The notes below the pieces were generated by a model. The model was given only the letters and a program-made list of their open reading frames with translations, made no database searches and was not told the origin of the DNA. Position numbers and translations under genes: made by a program. This document shows, one piece after another, positions 12,329-23,867 of a stretch of 64,000 nucleotides of DNA. Positions within the stretch are counted from its first letter, which is position 1. Every line of letters begins with the position of its first letter. The stretch covers positions 930,001 through 994,000 of the forward strand of contig BGZK01000017.1 of the NCBI GenBank assembly GCA_005406025.1, written 5' to 3'. This stretch comes from Eumeta japonica. Its lineage: Eukaryota; Arthropoda; Insecta; Lepidoptera; Psychidae.

Positions 12329-12406
12329 TTCCTTATTTCTCCCAAGTCTTGTGGATAAAAGATGCGGGAGAAATAAGGAAAGTATTTCTCCTATGTCTTT
12401 TATCCA
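12329..12406. repeat. Two interlocked inverted repeats
   Basis: The first pair is a perfect 15-bp inverted repeat: 'ttccttatttctccc' at 12329-12343 and its complement at 12366-12380. A second pair interlocks with it: 'tggataaaaga' at 12352-12362 lies in the first loop and pairs with 'tcttttatcca' at 12396-12406. This is a pseudoknot-like arrangement if transcribed. Confidence 0.6.
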
Positions 12407-12435
12407 AAACTGATAAATTTATACAATGTAGCGTA

Positions 12436-12486
12436 TTTATTATACACACGCACGCACGTACATGCACACATACAAACATACAGACA
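12436..12486. repeat. CA-rich microsatellite
   Basis: Imperfect 'cacgcacg' and 'acacatacaaacata' tract, without a supported gene. Confidence 0.6.
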
Positions 12487-13129
12487 TCATTCGGAAAAGG
12501 GTCAAAAGAGATTTCTAGGACCCTAAAACATCAACATTTTCATAGAGGTAAGTTAAAAATTGATTAAAGAAAATAGTACGCTCGAAAATGAGGAAAAGGC
12601 GTGAATGCAAGCCCGATCGGGAGAGAACTTTAAAGGAATGCTGTACCGATGTAGGGCAAGTCGTCAGCACAGATTGAAGAAGAAACCACAGAATGAAACG
12701 TCATCGGACAAAATGTCACTGGGCCACAGTCGAGCGAAGTGAACGAAAATATGATCGTACACGATCCGTTACCTGATAAATTTTATGTATTCACGAAGAA
12801 TGACGGCATTGGCCTGATACTGTCTCTCCGCAATATTTGTTTTGGAAATTTTCGGCAAACGTTTTCCGTTATATAAATATCAAAGAATATGAAAGAATAA
12901 CTGGTAGATGAAATCATGATATCTTTGAAACAAACTTTTTTTGCTTCGGATGAATAAAGTATATAGAAAAAAAAACGAAAACAAAATTTCGAATTTTCTT
13001 AATATTGTATAAGATTAAAATCTCTATTTTTTAATATCCTATTTATCATGATCATGAATTGTAAAAGAATAATATTGCAATATATAATTAAAGTAAATAT
13101 AATGTCAGAAAATCCAAAAAATGAATTTA

Positions 13130-13163
13130 TATTATGAAAGAGAGATATTATGAAAGAGAGAAT
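13130..13163. repeat. Short tandem duplication
   Basis: The 16-bp unit 'tattatgaaagagaga' occurs twice head to tail. The open frame that crosses it has no recognisable domain. Confidence 0.6.
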
Positions 13164-13627
13164 GAACGTGGACTTTGGGATAGCGTACATATTCAGAAAA
13201 ATATTGTATTGGAAATGTTTTTTAGAAGGAAAAACGTGTATAAAGAGAAGCTAAAGCGATTTAAAAAGAATTTTCAAGATCCAAGCAAGTATTTTTATAA
13301 CCAATCTCATAACTTGTACATTTACATGAAAAGGCCGATATTTATCTAAAAAAATGTTTAGAAAATTAAGAAGTGGACTCTACAAAGAGAAATGAGATTA
13401 AACCTTTACATAACTGGTCCTCCAATTTTAATTTCTAAAAATTTGAAATAATTCAGCAGATACTTATGAACATATATTACGAAAATTAAAAAAATAAGTT
13501 GTAAATACATATCATGCATTGACCGTGGAAACAAGAACATAACTGTTAGTATGTTTTTACGAATTTAATCAATCGTCCGCGGAGGCAAATACTAAAGATA
13601 CATTTACTTTAATTCGACCTTCTTAAT

Positions 13628-14203
13628 ATGCATAACCACTTATACGTGTTTATATTAACATTCCAAAAATCGTTATTCAATGCGGGAAGTTACAACTCAA
13701 TTGACGAATCGAAAAATATCATACCCAATCACGTACAAATAAATACTGAAAATAAAAAAAATGTTTATGCATTGCGTATCGTATATAGAGGCGAAAAACC
13801 CTCATTGCTACATCCGGCAGGACCTGATGACGAAGTGGAGGACATCACGGGTGACACCGATCGGAGCCTGACTCTACTCTCGTAATGGTGAAAAGCTGTT
13901 TCAGTAGGCCACTCATCTACGGAACAGACATGACCCACACGGTAGAATGGATAAAGGTTCAACGCAAACAACCAAGATCCATTCCGAAAGTTGGAAATGA
14001 TGGCGGCATTGAACCATGACCAGGACGGTGATCCGTCGTCTGATGGCTATATCGGCCAAATCGATATGCAGATCCTGTATGTGGGAGTGACGGTCAACGG
14101 AAATAAAAGGCATGCGTTATTGGATTCTGACGCCAACGTGAATTGTGTCAATTTAATGGAGACTAATTATTTACGTAAATCCGTAGAGTCCTGTGTCGCG
14201 TGA
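13628..14203 (+). pseudogene. Retroelement gag-pol remnant with aspartic-protease-like motif
   Basis: The frame at 13991-14203 contains VGVTVNGNKRHALLDSDANV, which follows the retroelement aspartic protease pattern (hydrophobic, NG, ALLDSGA, N). The catalytic DSG or DTG appears here as DSD, so the glycine is replaced and activity would be lost. The frame stops 25 residues later, before the second half of the protease fold. The preceding frame (13628-13885) ends in an acidic VEDITGDTDRS segment typical of linkers and is separated by stops. In the family this enzyme processes the Gag-Pol polyprotein of LTR elements. The match is one motif only, so an unrelated short frame is possible. Confidence 0.4.
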
Positions 14204-15524
14204 AAAGGGGTGAATGGTCCGATTTTAGAATTTATCATGTTCACGTCAAATACAGTTTAGATATGCATAGCTTTTATTTTTAATACTAAATTTACATTAA
14301 AAATTATTGTGAGCCGAGCTAACTAACTTCAACCGTGCTAACTTCAAAGCTAACTTCAACTGTAGGTATTTGGAAGGGTTGGATGATAGAAACATAAAGT
14401 AGCTACCTTTTGCAACTGAGCCGTAAATTCGGTGCAAAGAAGCAGTCGGATATAAACACAAAATTGTTTTAATGAGAGAATTTCTAACGGGTGTTAAAAT
14501 AATACTAATCGTTTAGCTAACGTAAATTATCATACTTTAAAGTTAAAAATTTTAATTTCAACATACGCACAATTGTCAATACCCAGTTACAGACAAACAA
14601 ATTTTTGGGTTAACATTGAGATATGTAACGTCATAGAGAAACTAATACAGCAGATTTTATACAATGGAGTTGTTAGACGTTTGATAATTCATTATTTGTC
14701 GCCTGTTGCACCTGTAAGAAAAGCATTTGGAAGTTTTAGGTAGATTTTTGGAATTTCAATATAAACATTATTTCATATTCTTAACCTATACCTATAAATG
14801 GAGATTTAGTAATGAATTTGAGTGAAGCTAACTATTTCACAAACCTACATTTATTACAGAGGTACTGATAATAAATCGTTACAATTTGTAAATATTTTTA
14901 ATATAACAAATTTGACCTGAAAAGATCAGGAATTTTGTCGACAGTACAAAGACGTGTCGTCTAATCCTAATACGTATCTTGTTCATGCTATATAATACAT
15001 CCCGGAGACGAATCCGTGAGGGGGCATAGAGGCGATAAACGCCGCGTCCAGCATTTAAGGTCACAGAGAAATAAAATCGTGTCAAATGGAGTTTCCTAGT
15101 AATTATCTAATGATACACATGCTTACTTAAGACTGTATAAAGGCGAAATCCAGTTTATGAAGAAGGCGATCACTCTATTGGTACAATGAGATGGTTTATT
15201 TGTGCAATCGAGAATAGTCTGGATTAGATTCTAACTTTAATATCAGTGTTGAATTCTAATGTACCGTAATAGATAACGGAAAAGTTGAGAGGAAGTTAAG
15301 ATAGCGTGGGCTCAGTTACTGCATTGAGACGAATTACCACCCATACCTCATGGCCAGTTAAACCTTCAGTGAAACTATCTATATATTTATGAAGCAGTTA
15401 GATACAGAGATGGGTGAGTACGGTAGTCGACCATTTTTCCCAGGTGGTTTTAGTGGACGAATATAACCTGAATGTGGTAAAATTTACTATAAATTAGTTA
15501 CTTATACTTATTTACTATAATTTA

Positions 15525-15594
15525 GTTGAACGCGAACCCGCGAACCCTCATATGCAAGCAGGGAGGTCGGATACCCCCTATGTCACCTACTACT

Positions 15595-15646
<52 letters not shown>

Positions 15647-15655
15647 ATATATAAA
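15525..15655 (+). repeat. Microsatellite-linked interspersed repeat (copy 2 of 3) with (TA)n
   Basis: Ordered words 'gaacgcgaacccgcgaa', 'ccctcatatgcaagcaggg', 'aggtcggat' and 'cacctactactacaata' lead directly into a perfect (TA)n run at 15599-15644, followed by A/T sequence. This is the best preserved copy. The pattern resembles microsatellite-associated interspersed elements described in Lepidoptera (MINE-type), but the name is from memory. Confidence 0.65.
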
Positions 15656-15744
15656 ATATTATTTTATAATAATAAAAAGAGTATTTGGAACGTTTAGGAA
15701 AATAACGGAAGATGTCTATTGCTAGGTATATTGTAGTGTTTCCT

Positions 15745-16497
15745 TGGGTGACACTGACTCCAAAAATAACAATAATTGAAACGACATTATATTATCGTAA
15801 TAATTTGATTGACTTTTAAGTAGTTTAATATGTTTTGGAATAGTTTTTGTTTTGAAGTCCGTTTTTTTTTGTTAAAATCTTTATTTATTTTTTGATTTTC
15901 AGTGAGTCTGAAGTACACTAACTAATTTGTCTGAATATGGGTAGACCTACTATACTTGCTGCTCATAGACCGCACCCTTACTGTAAGCCGTTAAGGAGTT
16001 TCATTGATCATCATATTCGACTATGGCAATTACTTGACCATAACGACGTTGTGGTAGGTGATTTAAATATCCGGATAGCCTATAAAAGATTCGGCCGAGT
16101 ATTGTTAATTTGCTCCTTTGAATTGAAGAGTTCCGTTATTTTGTCATGGATCCCATATTCAGAACCTAAACAAATTCTCACCAAACTACCCTTGAAGTAC
16201 ACCCTTTCCAATAAAAAAAAGCATCATCGAAATCGTTTGGCGTGATACTGAGTTATTCTTCCATTTGTGGCGTACATACTCAATGCAAATTTACGATATA
16301 TATAATTTTCTCATGGATGCCATTATCAGAACTAAACGAAATTAAAATGGAACCACACGGAAAGCACTAGCTATCAAATAAAAAAAAAGAATTATCAAAA
16401 TCGTTCCACCCAGTCGAAAGTTCTGAGGTAACAAACGTAAAAAAATACAGTCGAATTGAGAACCTCCTCCTTTTTAATTTTGAAGTCGGTTAAAAAG
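15745..16497 (+). repeat. Helitron-like 'aagtcggtt' interspersed repeat
   Basis: The left part (15745-15870) matches 49.92-50.26 kb in the same orientation, with shared words 'aataattg', 'cgtaataatttgattga' and 'ttttaagtagt'. The right part (16370-16497) matches 49.74-49.87 kb in reverse complement, with 'gttctgaggtaacaaacgt', 'acagtcgaattgagaa' and a terminal 'ttttgaagtcggttaaaaa'. A 'gaagtccgttttttt' block at 15856 precedes an ATGGGTAGACC start, an arrangement also seen before the coding remnant at 56.66 kb. The open frame at 15937-16245 inside it gives no recognisable domain. It looks like an internally rearranged, non-autonomous derivative. Confidence 0.6.
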
Positions 16498-16689
16498 ACA
16501 AATAAATCTCAACACAACTAAATAGTGAATAGAGTTTTGTATTAAGAAATCATAATTCATGCATTTCAGGGTTCATTTTCAGCTTACCACTAAGAAAATT
16601 TTCAAAAATTGGAAAGTTATTATTTTTTTAGTCATGTTTTCAAAAATCCAGTTTCCATCAGATCTTGACGTTTTAAGATCCTAGAAGTC

Positions 16690-17015
16690 TATTGATGGGG
16701 TAAAACCGTGTTGTGGTCAACTTGGTTGCAGCACGATTATGGATCGGCTCGAACGGTGAGGTAACACACTCTCACAGAATGCAGACGTGAAGTAGAAGCT
16801 TCCGCTGTTGCTTTTCGTGCAATGAGTGAGAGTTCTTGTGGCGCACTCCCCTCCATCACCCCACTCCTTAAATCCCCTTCTGTCAGATATTTGCCCACCC
16901 AACCGACAACAACTCACCGGGACTCCTCTGGGGTTGCTCGTGTCCACGGCCGGCAGTGACGATCTATTCTCTGATGGCGCCCTGATTGTTTGCCTCTAAT
17001 ATGCTGTTTTAAAAT
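16690..17015 (+). repeat. LINE-derived 3'-end repeat, copy 1
   Basis: Words in order: 'gtggtcaacttggttgcagc', 'acacactctcacagaat', 'gaagtag', 'ttttcgtgcaatgagtgag', 'actcctctggggttgctcg', 'tgtcca', 'ggcagtgacgatc'. The same series, diverged, occurs at 48.75-49.08 kb in the same orientation. I recall this as a very common lepidopteran repeat. No intact coding sequence. The minus-strand open frame at 16717-16947 is antisense to the repeat. Confidence 0.65.
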
Positions 17016-17544
17016 ATGTTATATAAGGAATCAGGTTCGGAATGGATCGCAGAATCGACAGCGGAATCAACATTATGAAAGCAAACGAGGACCGAAATCG
17101 TAATAGATATCGTGAATAGATCCGAGGTGATCGACAACGGGGTTTGGATCGGTATCAAGAGTAAAACCGGAACTGAAATTAGAACAGTATCGACATCGAT
17201 ATCGATCGACAATAATTGAGGGATTCGCCCTATGGCCTTAAGAGTGGGAGGGGCTAAAACTAATTTACGATAAATTGGAGTACGTAACGCTACTCATGAC
17301 ATCTTACAATTTAATCTGATAATGCAAAAATGTAATTGCCGGATTCGACATAATTACCCTGAAATTTGTGTTGCTCAAAAACGACACAAGCGCGTAATGA
17401 ATAAAATCAACCTGTTTTCGAAGTACCATATACTAATGGTAGCGAATAATGGCATATACGTGTAATAATTTAATCTTACTCTATAGAAATTTATGTTTAG
17501 ATACATTTTGAAAGCAGAATTCTAAACAAATATGTATTAGTCGA

Positions 17545-17600
17545 CTAGCTTTCTGCCCGCAACTTCGTTCGCGTGAACATAGAATGCATTTCTTCACCTA
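17545..17600 (+). repeat. Short lepidopteran repeat start
   Basis: 'gactagctttctgcccgcaa', then 'cttcgttcgcgtg' and 'aacatagaatgc', a sequence that commonly opens short interspersed repeats in Lepidoptera. A related start, 'gactagcgacccgccctgg', lies at 48,573. Only the first bases are recognisable. Confidence 0.4.
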
Positions 17601-17639
17601 CTTATTGATTGATCCCGCTGTCAATCGGATTAATTATGT

Positions 17640-18060
17640 AATTATTAATTTAGTAATTATGATTACTAAGGGGTATGGTAATAACCGATGTATCATTGAT
17701 TTATAAGCCGCCAATTTGTTGCCATGGATGACAAGAGAAATGGGTATTGTAGTATCTGTACGTGGGTTTTCTATGTATTTTAAATTCATGTCTATTATTT
17801 TTCTAGTTAAGGTCAAACCTAAAAAAATTATAGAATTGTTTGTTTCTTCCTCTAGTTTAAATTGAATTTTGGGGTGTATGCCATTAATATAATTTTAAAA
17901 CAGATCTAATTCTATTGAATTACCCAGCCAACACAAAATAATATCGTACACATATCTAAAACAATACAGGATATTATCATTGTTTATTATGTGTTTATGT
18001 TCGAATTCATCCATAAAAATTTCGGCCATTAATGGGCTTAAAATGGGCATAATACACCTT
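17640..18060 (-). pseudogene. Penelope-like element RT fragment (copy 1)
   Basis: Minus-strand translation from 18060 gives MPILSPLMAEIFMDEFEHK, the Penelope-like RT segment before the catalytic box. The box itself reads FRYVYDIILCW at 17943-17954 and should be YVDD; the first Asp is replaced by Tyr. Next come IHPKIQFKLEEE, LTLTRK and TDTTIPIS, then AAYKSMIHRLL near 17680. In the family this enzyme copies element RNA at the target site. The same protein is read at 33.6-34.2 kb. The copy is truncated on both sides, carries a stop at about 17885, and lacks the GIY-YIG endonuclease. With the key Asp lost it is dead. Confidence 0.8.
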
Positions 18061-18129
18061 TTTATTTAATGTGTAACGGTACAGTTTGCAATGTTTTTTT
18101 ACTTCTCTAATTTACCCCCAAAAGTAACC

Positions 18130-18362
18130 CTAACATTTAAAATTTATTTATTTACGTCACACGTCCGTATTTGGGTCACATAAATGAGTAACAAATATAC
18201 CAAATGTCAACTCAATCGGTTTAATAGTTTACGACCAAATTGGGTGTGACAGACGGACGGACGTTGTCCATAGATCACTCGCGTAGACACGCGAGTGTAA
18301 GGGTATAAGAGTATAAAGGTTTCGTTTTTTTTTTTCTTTTTGAAGCAGGAACCCTAAAAAGG
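18130..18362 (+). repeat. Interspersed repeat ending in 'ggaaccctaaaaa'
   Basis: Contains 'aaatgtcaactcaatcggt', 'gtgacagacggacggacg', a small hairpin 'cactcgcgtagacacgcgagtg' (18276-18297), and the end 'gcaggaaccctaaaaa'. It is the familiar 3' tail format of short lepidopteran repeats. No coding sequence. Confidence 0.55.
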
Positions 18363-18438
18363 AAATAATTCGAATATCTTTTAAATGTTCAAAAATGTAT
18401 GTCTTTCATTTGCAGTCTGTCATAGCGTGTTGTTGGAA

Positions 18439-18810
18439 ATGGAAAAAATGGAAATACGCTCGGGTATCAAGTGTCCTGCTTGAAAAATTTCACTTCAGAA
18501 TGAGTTGATCAAGACTTACAGGATATTTTAGGAACAAGTGGTCCACTGTATTCTGCAGTTGCCCGTTGCTGTGCCGAACTTAATCGTGTAAGAACTACCA
18601 CCAAGGACGACCCGCGCTCGGGTGCGTATCAACGGTAGCGACCAAAGAAATAGCGAAAAAGTCGAAAAAATTGTTTCCGCAGATCGTCGGGTCATGATGC
18701 ACTTTATAGCCGATGAGGCAAACACTCCTACTGGTAGTGTGCATATCATTTTCCACGAACGCCTGGTAATCAGCGCCCTGGGTCCTCAGAATACTTATCG
18801 TTGCATAAAA
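18439..18810 (+). pseudogene. mariner transposase, N-terminal half only
   Basis: The frame opening at 18439 reads MEKMEIRSGIKCPA then stop, matching a mariner N-terminus (MEK.EIR..IK). After a shift it continues LQDILGTSGPLYSAVAR (about 18517-18570), RTTTKDDPRSG (about 18590-18620), EKVEKIVSADRRVMMHFIAD (about 18660-18720), ANTPTGSVHIIFHE (about 18719-18760) and, shifted once more, SAPWVLRIL (about 18771-18797). These are the two helix-turn-helix DNA-binding units and the WVPR..T linker of mariner transposase. In the family the protein binds the terminal inverted repeats and cuts and pastes the element. The whole D,D34D catalytic domain is missing, and three or more frameshifts are present. 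The open frame at 18622-18984 covers only part of it; its tail beyond 18.81 kb is unrelated. Confidence 0.8.
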
Positions 18811-19814
18811 ACACACCAGTATAAACATTTCTCGAGCTTTTTCGGAATGAATATAACAAGATTTCGACAATTTCGGGCTAAATTATCAACTACTGAGAAA
18901 CGAGGCTTCTGTCCCATGGTAAAGACTAATAAAATATCTGCCAAGCAAAAGACGGCGCGTAATCTGCTTTGTACCTTGAAATAATGGTATTACGTATAAT
19001 ATGCTTAAATATTGAAGCTGCAGGAAAGGCGTTAAATGAAATAGATTAGACAAAAGCACTGAATTATTTAACTTTGTCGATGTTTATGGTGATTTCTTTT
19101 TATGATATACTTCCAGGTGTAATTTTAAAGTCCATACATACATACGCCTTACTAATTGAATAATTGATCAAATAAAAAAACCTAGAGTCAGGTAATTACA
19201 AGGAACTGAGAATACGATTGAAGAATACGAGGGCTCACCGATATTATGATTGGTCACCGCGCGCACCGCGCCGCTGACTAGATTCCGCATCCCTTTGAAA
19301 CAATACTTCTAAAAACGCATCAAAAATACCGAGCTGTGTGCATAGAGTGAGCGTATTATTTGCGCCGACGCATGAATGTTCTTGAGAAATAGAGTGCCTA
19401 TCAAGATAACTTTCCCCAAAAATAGGGTATTTGTTGTGAAGTATAAGAAACGAGATTAATTGCTATATTCTAGAACTTGCTTTTCCATAGGTGTTTATTT
19501 ACTTTCAAAAAGGTATAATGAAGTAAAACTCTACATCTCCCTACGGGGTCAGCGCGGTGCGCGCGGTGACCAATGATCTATGACAAGGGTTCTTTTGACA
19601 ATAAAGACTGGGTTTCTGTGTGTTTAATTTGCCTTAACTTGTATACGGCACAGTTCTATATAGTCAAAAAAAAATGTTGGGTAGATTGGGAATCACTTAA
19701 AACTAAAAACACATATTTGTGAGTAATTCTTATGAATCTGACCTGATCAATCTGAGAATTTATGCACGATAACACATTTTGCATCAATGTACATAAACAA
19801 TCGCCACCATAATA

Positions 19815-20866
19815 TAATTAACCCGACTAAAGTGCTTATAACTTTTCTGTGCGGGAAACAGGCAAAAAGTGTGACACGTACTTTTTTCATCTGTAGTGCA
19901 TTTCTTTGTAATAATGGCTCCGGAACCCTGACGATGGTCCGACAAGCTATTGGTCAGCTACTTTTTTGTAATATTGTATAATATCATGTAAAACCAAAAC
20001 ATTCCGCAACGCACCTATGAATAAAAATAACTTTCATATAATATTTTATAATGATACGCAATATGACGAGAAAGTCCTTCTGGATTTATCATCGTCATAC
20101 ATTGACTTATTGCTAAATTCGTGTTGTGAGCATGTCGGATCGTGCTCGGTGTACGGTTCCGTAGCCGTTGATACAAATAAATACACTACAGATAGAAAAA
20201 ACCCACGTCGTTACATCTTTTTTCATGTTTCCCGCACAGAGTAAATATGAGCACTTTAGTTGCCTATAACTATAGAAACAAGTAGGTATGTCGACTATTA
20301 TTCTTAAAATAGTGTAAACTGAAGTACATCAACAAAACAGCGTGTTTTCATGGCACTTACGTCATTTTGTTGAGAAGCACGGTTTTTCGACAATCGACTC
20401 AAATCGGTATATCTGATCAGGTTCGAAAAAACATTCGTTGAAACTATTTATTAAGCGTTACTTTTGTAATTTATTTCATATTTTTGGACATGCGGTTTAA
20501 AAAATAAAAGGAGAAAGACGGGTTTTTTGCTACTTTCAGAGCGAATATTTCCGGAAATATTAATTTAATCGCAAAAATTTCTTAAAAACGCTAGAGCATT
20601 TTTAAAAGAATTGGCGAAATATATGCCGCACGTTGATGATTGATGAAAAAAAATTCAGTTTTTATTATGTTTATGGAGTGCCCCAGGAAATACTTATTTT
20701 TGTTGTTTAACTACCAAACTAAGTAGCGGCTTGTACAAGACACCTATACGCAAATTTCATCACTATACGTCTTGTAGTTTTTGAGTAAAATGCCTGTAAC
20801 ATACGGACGGACATGACGAAACTATAAGGGTTCCACTTTTGCCATTTTCAGTCCAAACCCTAAAAG
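19815..20866 (-). repeat. Interspersed repeat family A, copy 2, with an added head-to-head end
   Basis: 20.12-20.87 kb reversed matches copy 1 (0.985-1.65 kb) almost end to end: 'cccttatagtttcgtcatgt', 'acttagtttggtagttaaa' and 'ggcactccata', to 'cggctacggaacc'. In addition, 19815-19960 is an inverted copy of 20120-20265, with shared words 'actaaagtgct', 'tgtgcgggaaaca' and 'atctgtagtg', so the terminal 145 bp is present twice in opposite orientation. The open frames at 19787-20244 lie inside these repeats and are not genes. Confidence 0.75.
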
Positions 20867-21562
20867 CTGAGCTCGATAGCTATTTATCCAACGGTATTTT
20901 AATAGTATATAAAAATAAAGCGATAAGTTTACAGTGTGAACAGATTGAGATAGCAAGAAAGTGTCCGATTCAGGTAATATCGCTCCTGTTTTCTTGTGAC
21001 ATAAAGCCGGTGAACTGTCAGTTGCAGCCGCTGTAGTCCGATTTATTTCCATCGACCATAAAACAGAAAAATGCAGAAAATTCTGCTTGTCGCGTCCAAC
21101 TTCTTCTTTGAGTGTGATTGTATTTGAATATACAATAAGCAAATGGGTATATAAGAGCACCTTTTATGAAAGCACTTCTATTCGTGTATATTTATATTGT
21201 TTTGATAAACGTATTACATAAATAATGTTACGTAAAAATATGTTACTTAACTTACATAAATATATTATTAGTAAAATTTATTTTCTTCATTATAGTTTGC
21301 ATCTTGACCATTAATATCATCAATATTAATGTAATTATCAAACACTTTAACAATAGGTCTGTTATAAATAAAATACGATATGTGAACGCATTTATAATTA
21401 TATTATGTTAAATATAATTATAAATAAATCATTTTAAATAATCTGTACAAAAATATTTAATATGTAATAAATATATGAATTGCACATGTAGTTTATATAA
21501 GATCGGGGAAGTTTTTTCCTATTTTATATACAAATTCAAGATAATTTTTCATCACATTTTAT

Positions 21563-22560
21563 TTACATTCAATTATAGTATATATGCCGTTTTTTTTAAC
21601 AACTTGTTGCCATTTTGTTGGTAGTAACATAATAATCCCATTGCTGTATAAGTTTTGGGACTTCTAATCAAAAAACCGTGACAAGTAGTTTTGACAGTCC
21701 TCTCTTGATGTTAACCCGACACTACCTAAGAATTCTGATGAGACCGAAACAGATGAAAAACTGACGGTGCAAGGTTAGAGCTATATGGTGGACGCATTAA
21801 CATTTTTCAATCAAATTCTCTCAATATTTGTTGAGTACCTAAATATGTGTGTAGTTTGGCGTTATCGCGGTGAAAAACCACACCCTTTCTGTTGGTCGAT
21901 TCTGGCCTTTTTGTCTCTACTTCTTGCTTGAATCTCATCAGCTGTTGGCAGAAGAGATACGAATTGATTGTTTTGTCTGTGTGGTAAAATCTCATAATGA
22001 ATAATGCCCTTCCAATTCCACAATACACGTAGTATCAACTTATTGCGTGGTAATCCGAGTTTTCCTATAGTCTGTCGAGCGTGCTTGCCTGTTGACCATC
22101 ACCTTTTTCGCACGTTCTTGTTAATCTTAATGTTCTAGGTAATCAATTTTTCAACATCTGTGATCAATGTTTTCAAAAATGGTTCTGTTTCATTACATTT
22201 CAATAGAGAATCGCAAATGAGAACACAAATCATTAGATTTCTTTCAGTGAGGTCATGTGGGACTCAAGAATCAAGCTTTTTTTGTATATCCAGCTTTTTT
22301 AAAATGGGCTAAAACTGTTTTGTGGTCGATTCACAGCTTTCCAAATGTCGTGAGAATCAACATGCCCATTTTTTCTACATACCCTACATCGACTTTATCC
22401 GTAACCGGTCGACCAGAGCGAGGTTCATTTTTGACATCAAAATTACCAGACTGAAAACGCTTGCACTAATTTTGTGCTGCTCTTACTAATACTGCATTAC
22501 GTCCATAAATACTACAATTTTTTTTCCTCGGATTGTGTCGCATCTTTCGTTTTTTAGTAA
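21563..22560 (-). pseudogene. Near full-length mellifera-type mariner transposase, inactive
   Basis: Minus-strand reading gives, in order: CKRFQSGNFDVKNEPRSGRP (about 22400-22470, DNA-binding linker), IDHKTVLAHFKKAGYTKK (about 22270-22330), LITDVEKLIT (about 22130, first catalytic block), GKAL/FIMRFYHTDKTINSYLFCQQL (21.93-22.0 kb), KGVVFHRDNAKLHT (21850-21890, second block), LMRPPYSSNLAPSVFHLFRS (about 21740-21805, third block), and a C-terminal WQQVVKKNGIY ending at 21563. The family's triad is D,D34D. Here the first Asp (TGDE) reads TDVE and the third (PSDYH) reads PSVFH, while the HRDN Asp remains. Several stops are also present. The transposase is therefore dead. Subfamily assigned from remembered lepidopteran and honeybee-type mariners. 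Terminal repeats were not delimited. Confidence 0.85.
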
Positions 22561-23104
22561 TAAAACTCCAAAATGTATTGACTTCTGCGTTAAATTCATT
22601 TATTTTGGAAAAATAATAGAAAAATGATGGGACACCGTTTCACTTTTTATTATTATTTTTTAAATGGCATCTATTTAATGGTATCAAAACTAGCCAGATA
22701 CAAACAACACAACCAAAAAGATGTGACTGCAACTCTTTATTTATATATATGTTTTTTATTTTGTATTTTTGTTTATGAAATATTATATAATTTTTACTAA
22801 TGAAATACGGAAAACCTTTTATTCCGACCTAATACAATTAAATATAAACTACATTAATAGAACATTTAGTAGGTAACGAGCACAGAGGCTTATTGTACAA
22901 GTTATATCAAAAGTAAACATGAATCACAACCTGCTTAATAACCACATTCGTGTGATCGCATTTTGAAATTGATGAATTATCATAAATTCGGAAGGCACCT
23001 ACTGTTTTCATTCCGATTTTTAAAATCGGGAATCAGGTTTTTATTTCACATCGGATATTGGCGTTTTACAGTCCTACGAATCTATTTTAACCATTTTCCA
23101 ACTG

Positions 23105-23160
23105 ATATGTCTGCGTGTGTGGGTGTCTGTGAGTGTGTGTGCGTGTGTGTAAATCTCTCA
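23105..23160 (+). repeat. GT-rich microsatellite
   Basis: Imperfect (GT)n with interruptions: 'gtgtgggtgtctgtgagtg' followed by 'tgtgtgcgtgtgtgtaaa'. Confidence 0.7.
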
Positions 23161-23867
23161 TAACGTTTGAAAGAAACCAATTGTTCGTAACCAATCAAAA
23201 GGCTGTTTGCAATATTCAAATTTAACTTAGACTTTCTGAAAATTTGAATTAATTTCAACTGGCAGATTTTGAGAAATCACAAAAATACAGTTTCCAAATA
23301 AATGTTTTTTTAGGAATAACTTTAGACTACTCTACCGATCGATACCAAGATCTAATCAGCCCTTTTCCCCGAGTCTGCAGGTTCAACCGTTTTTTAGATT
23401 TATCCTTCATACTCATTTAAACTGGTTTCTTCCATATCTTACAATATCTTACACCTTTATTTACTTCACTGTATATAAATACCAATATCAATGGATATAA
23501 ATAACATTGTAACTTGTAATTACCAAACTACATAGACTGATTATAGATTTTTGTATTGATTGATTGTTGATATCTGGATTCAGTTTATATACTAATATCA
23601 CTTATAGAATATATCATAACATTGTTAGTGAAAAATAGTATATGTGTGCCCATGGTATATTACTATGTTATCAATAGATTTTGAAAGTTTTTGAACGTGT
23701 TTCTCCAAAAACTCTGCAAAATAGAAATAGATGGCGCTAACATTAAATCGTTTTAAAAAATATAACGCTTAATTGTTTGTCAACGCTTAATTTTACTATC
23801 CATGAAACGTTCGTATCATGAGTTCTATATGAAAATAGATTCTACAAAAGCAAACTCCAAAACACCA

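Noticed and set aside
18595..18870. Minus-strand 91- and 73-codon frames
   Set aside because: Shadows of the mariner N-terminal fragment.
20822..21160. 112-codon minus-strand frame
   Set aside because: Starts in unique AT-rich DNA and runs into repeat family A; no domain.
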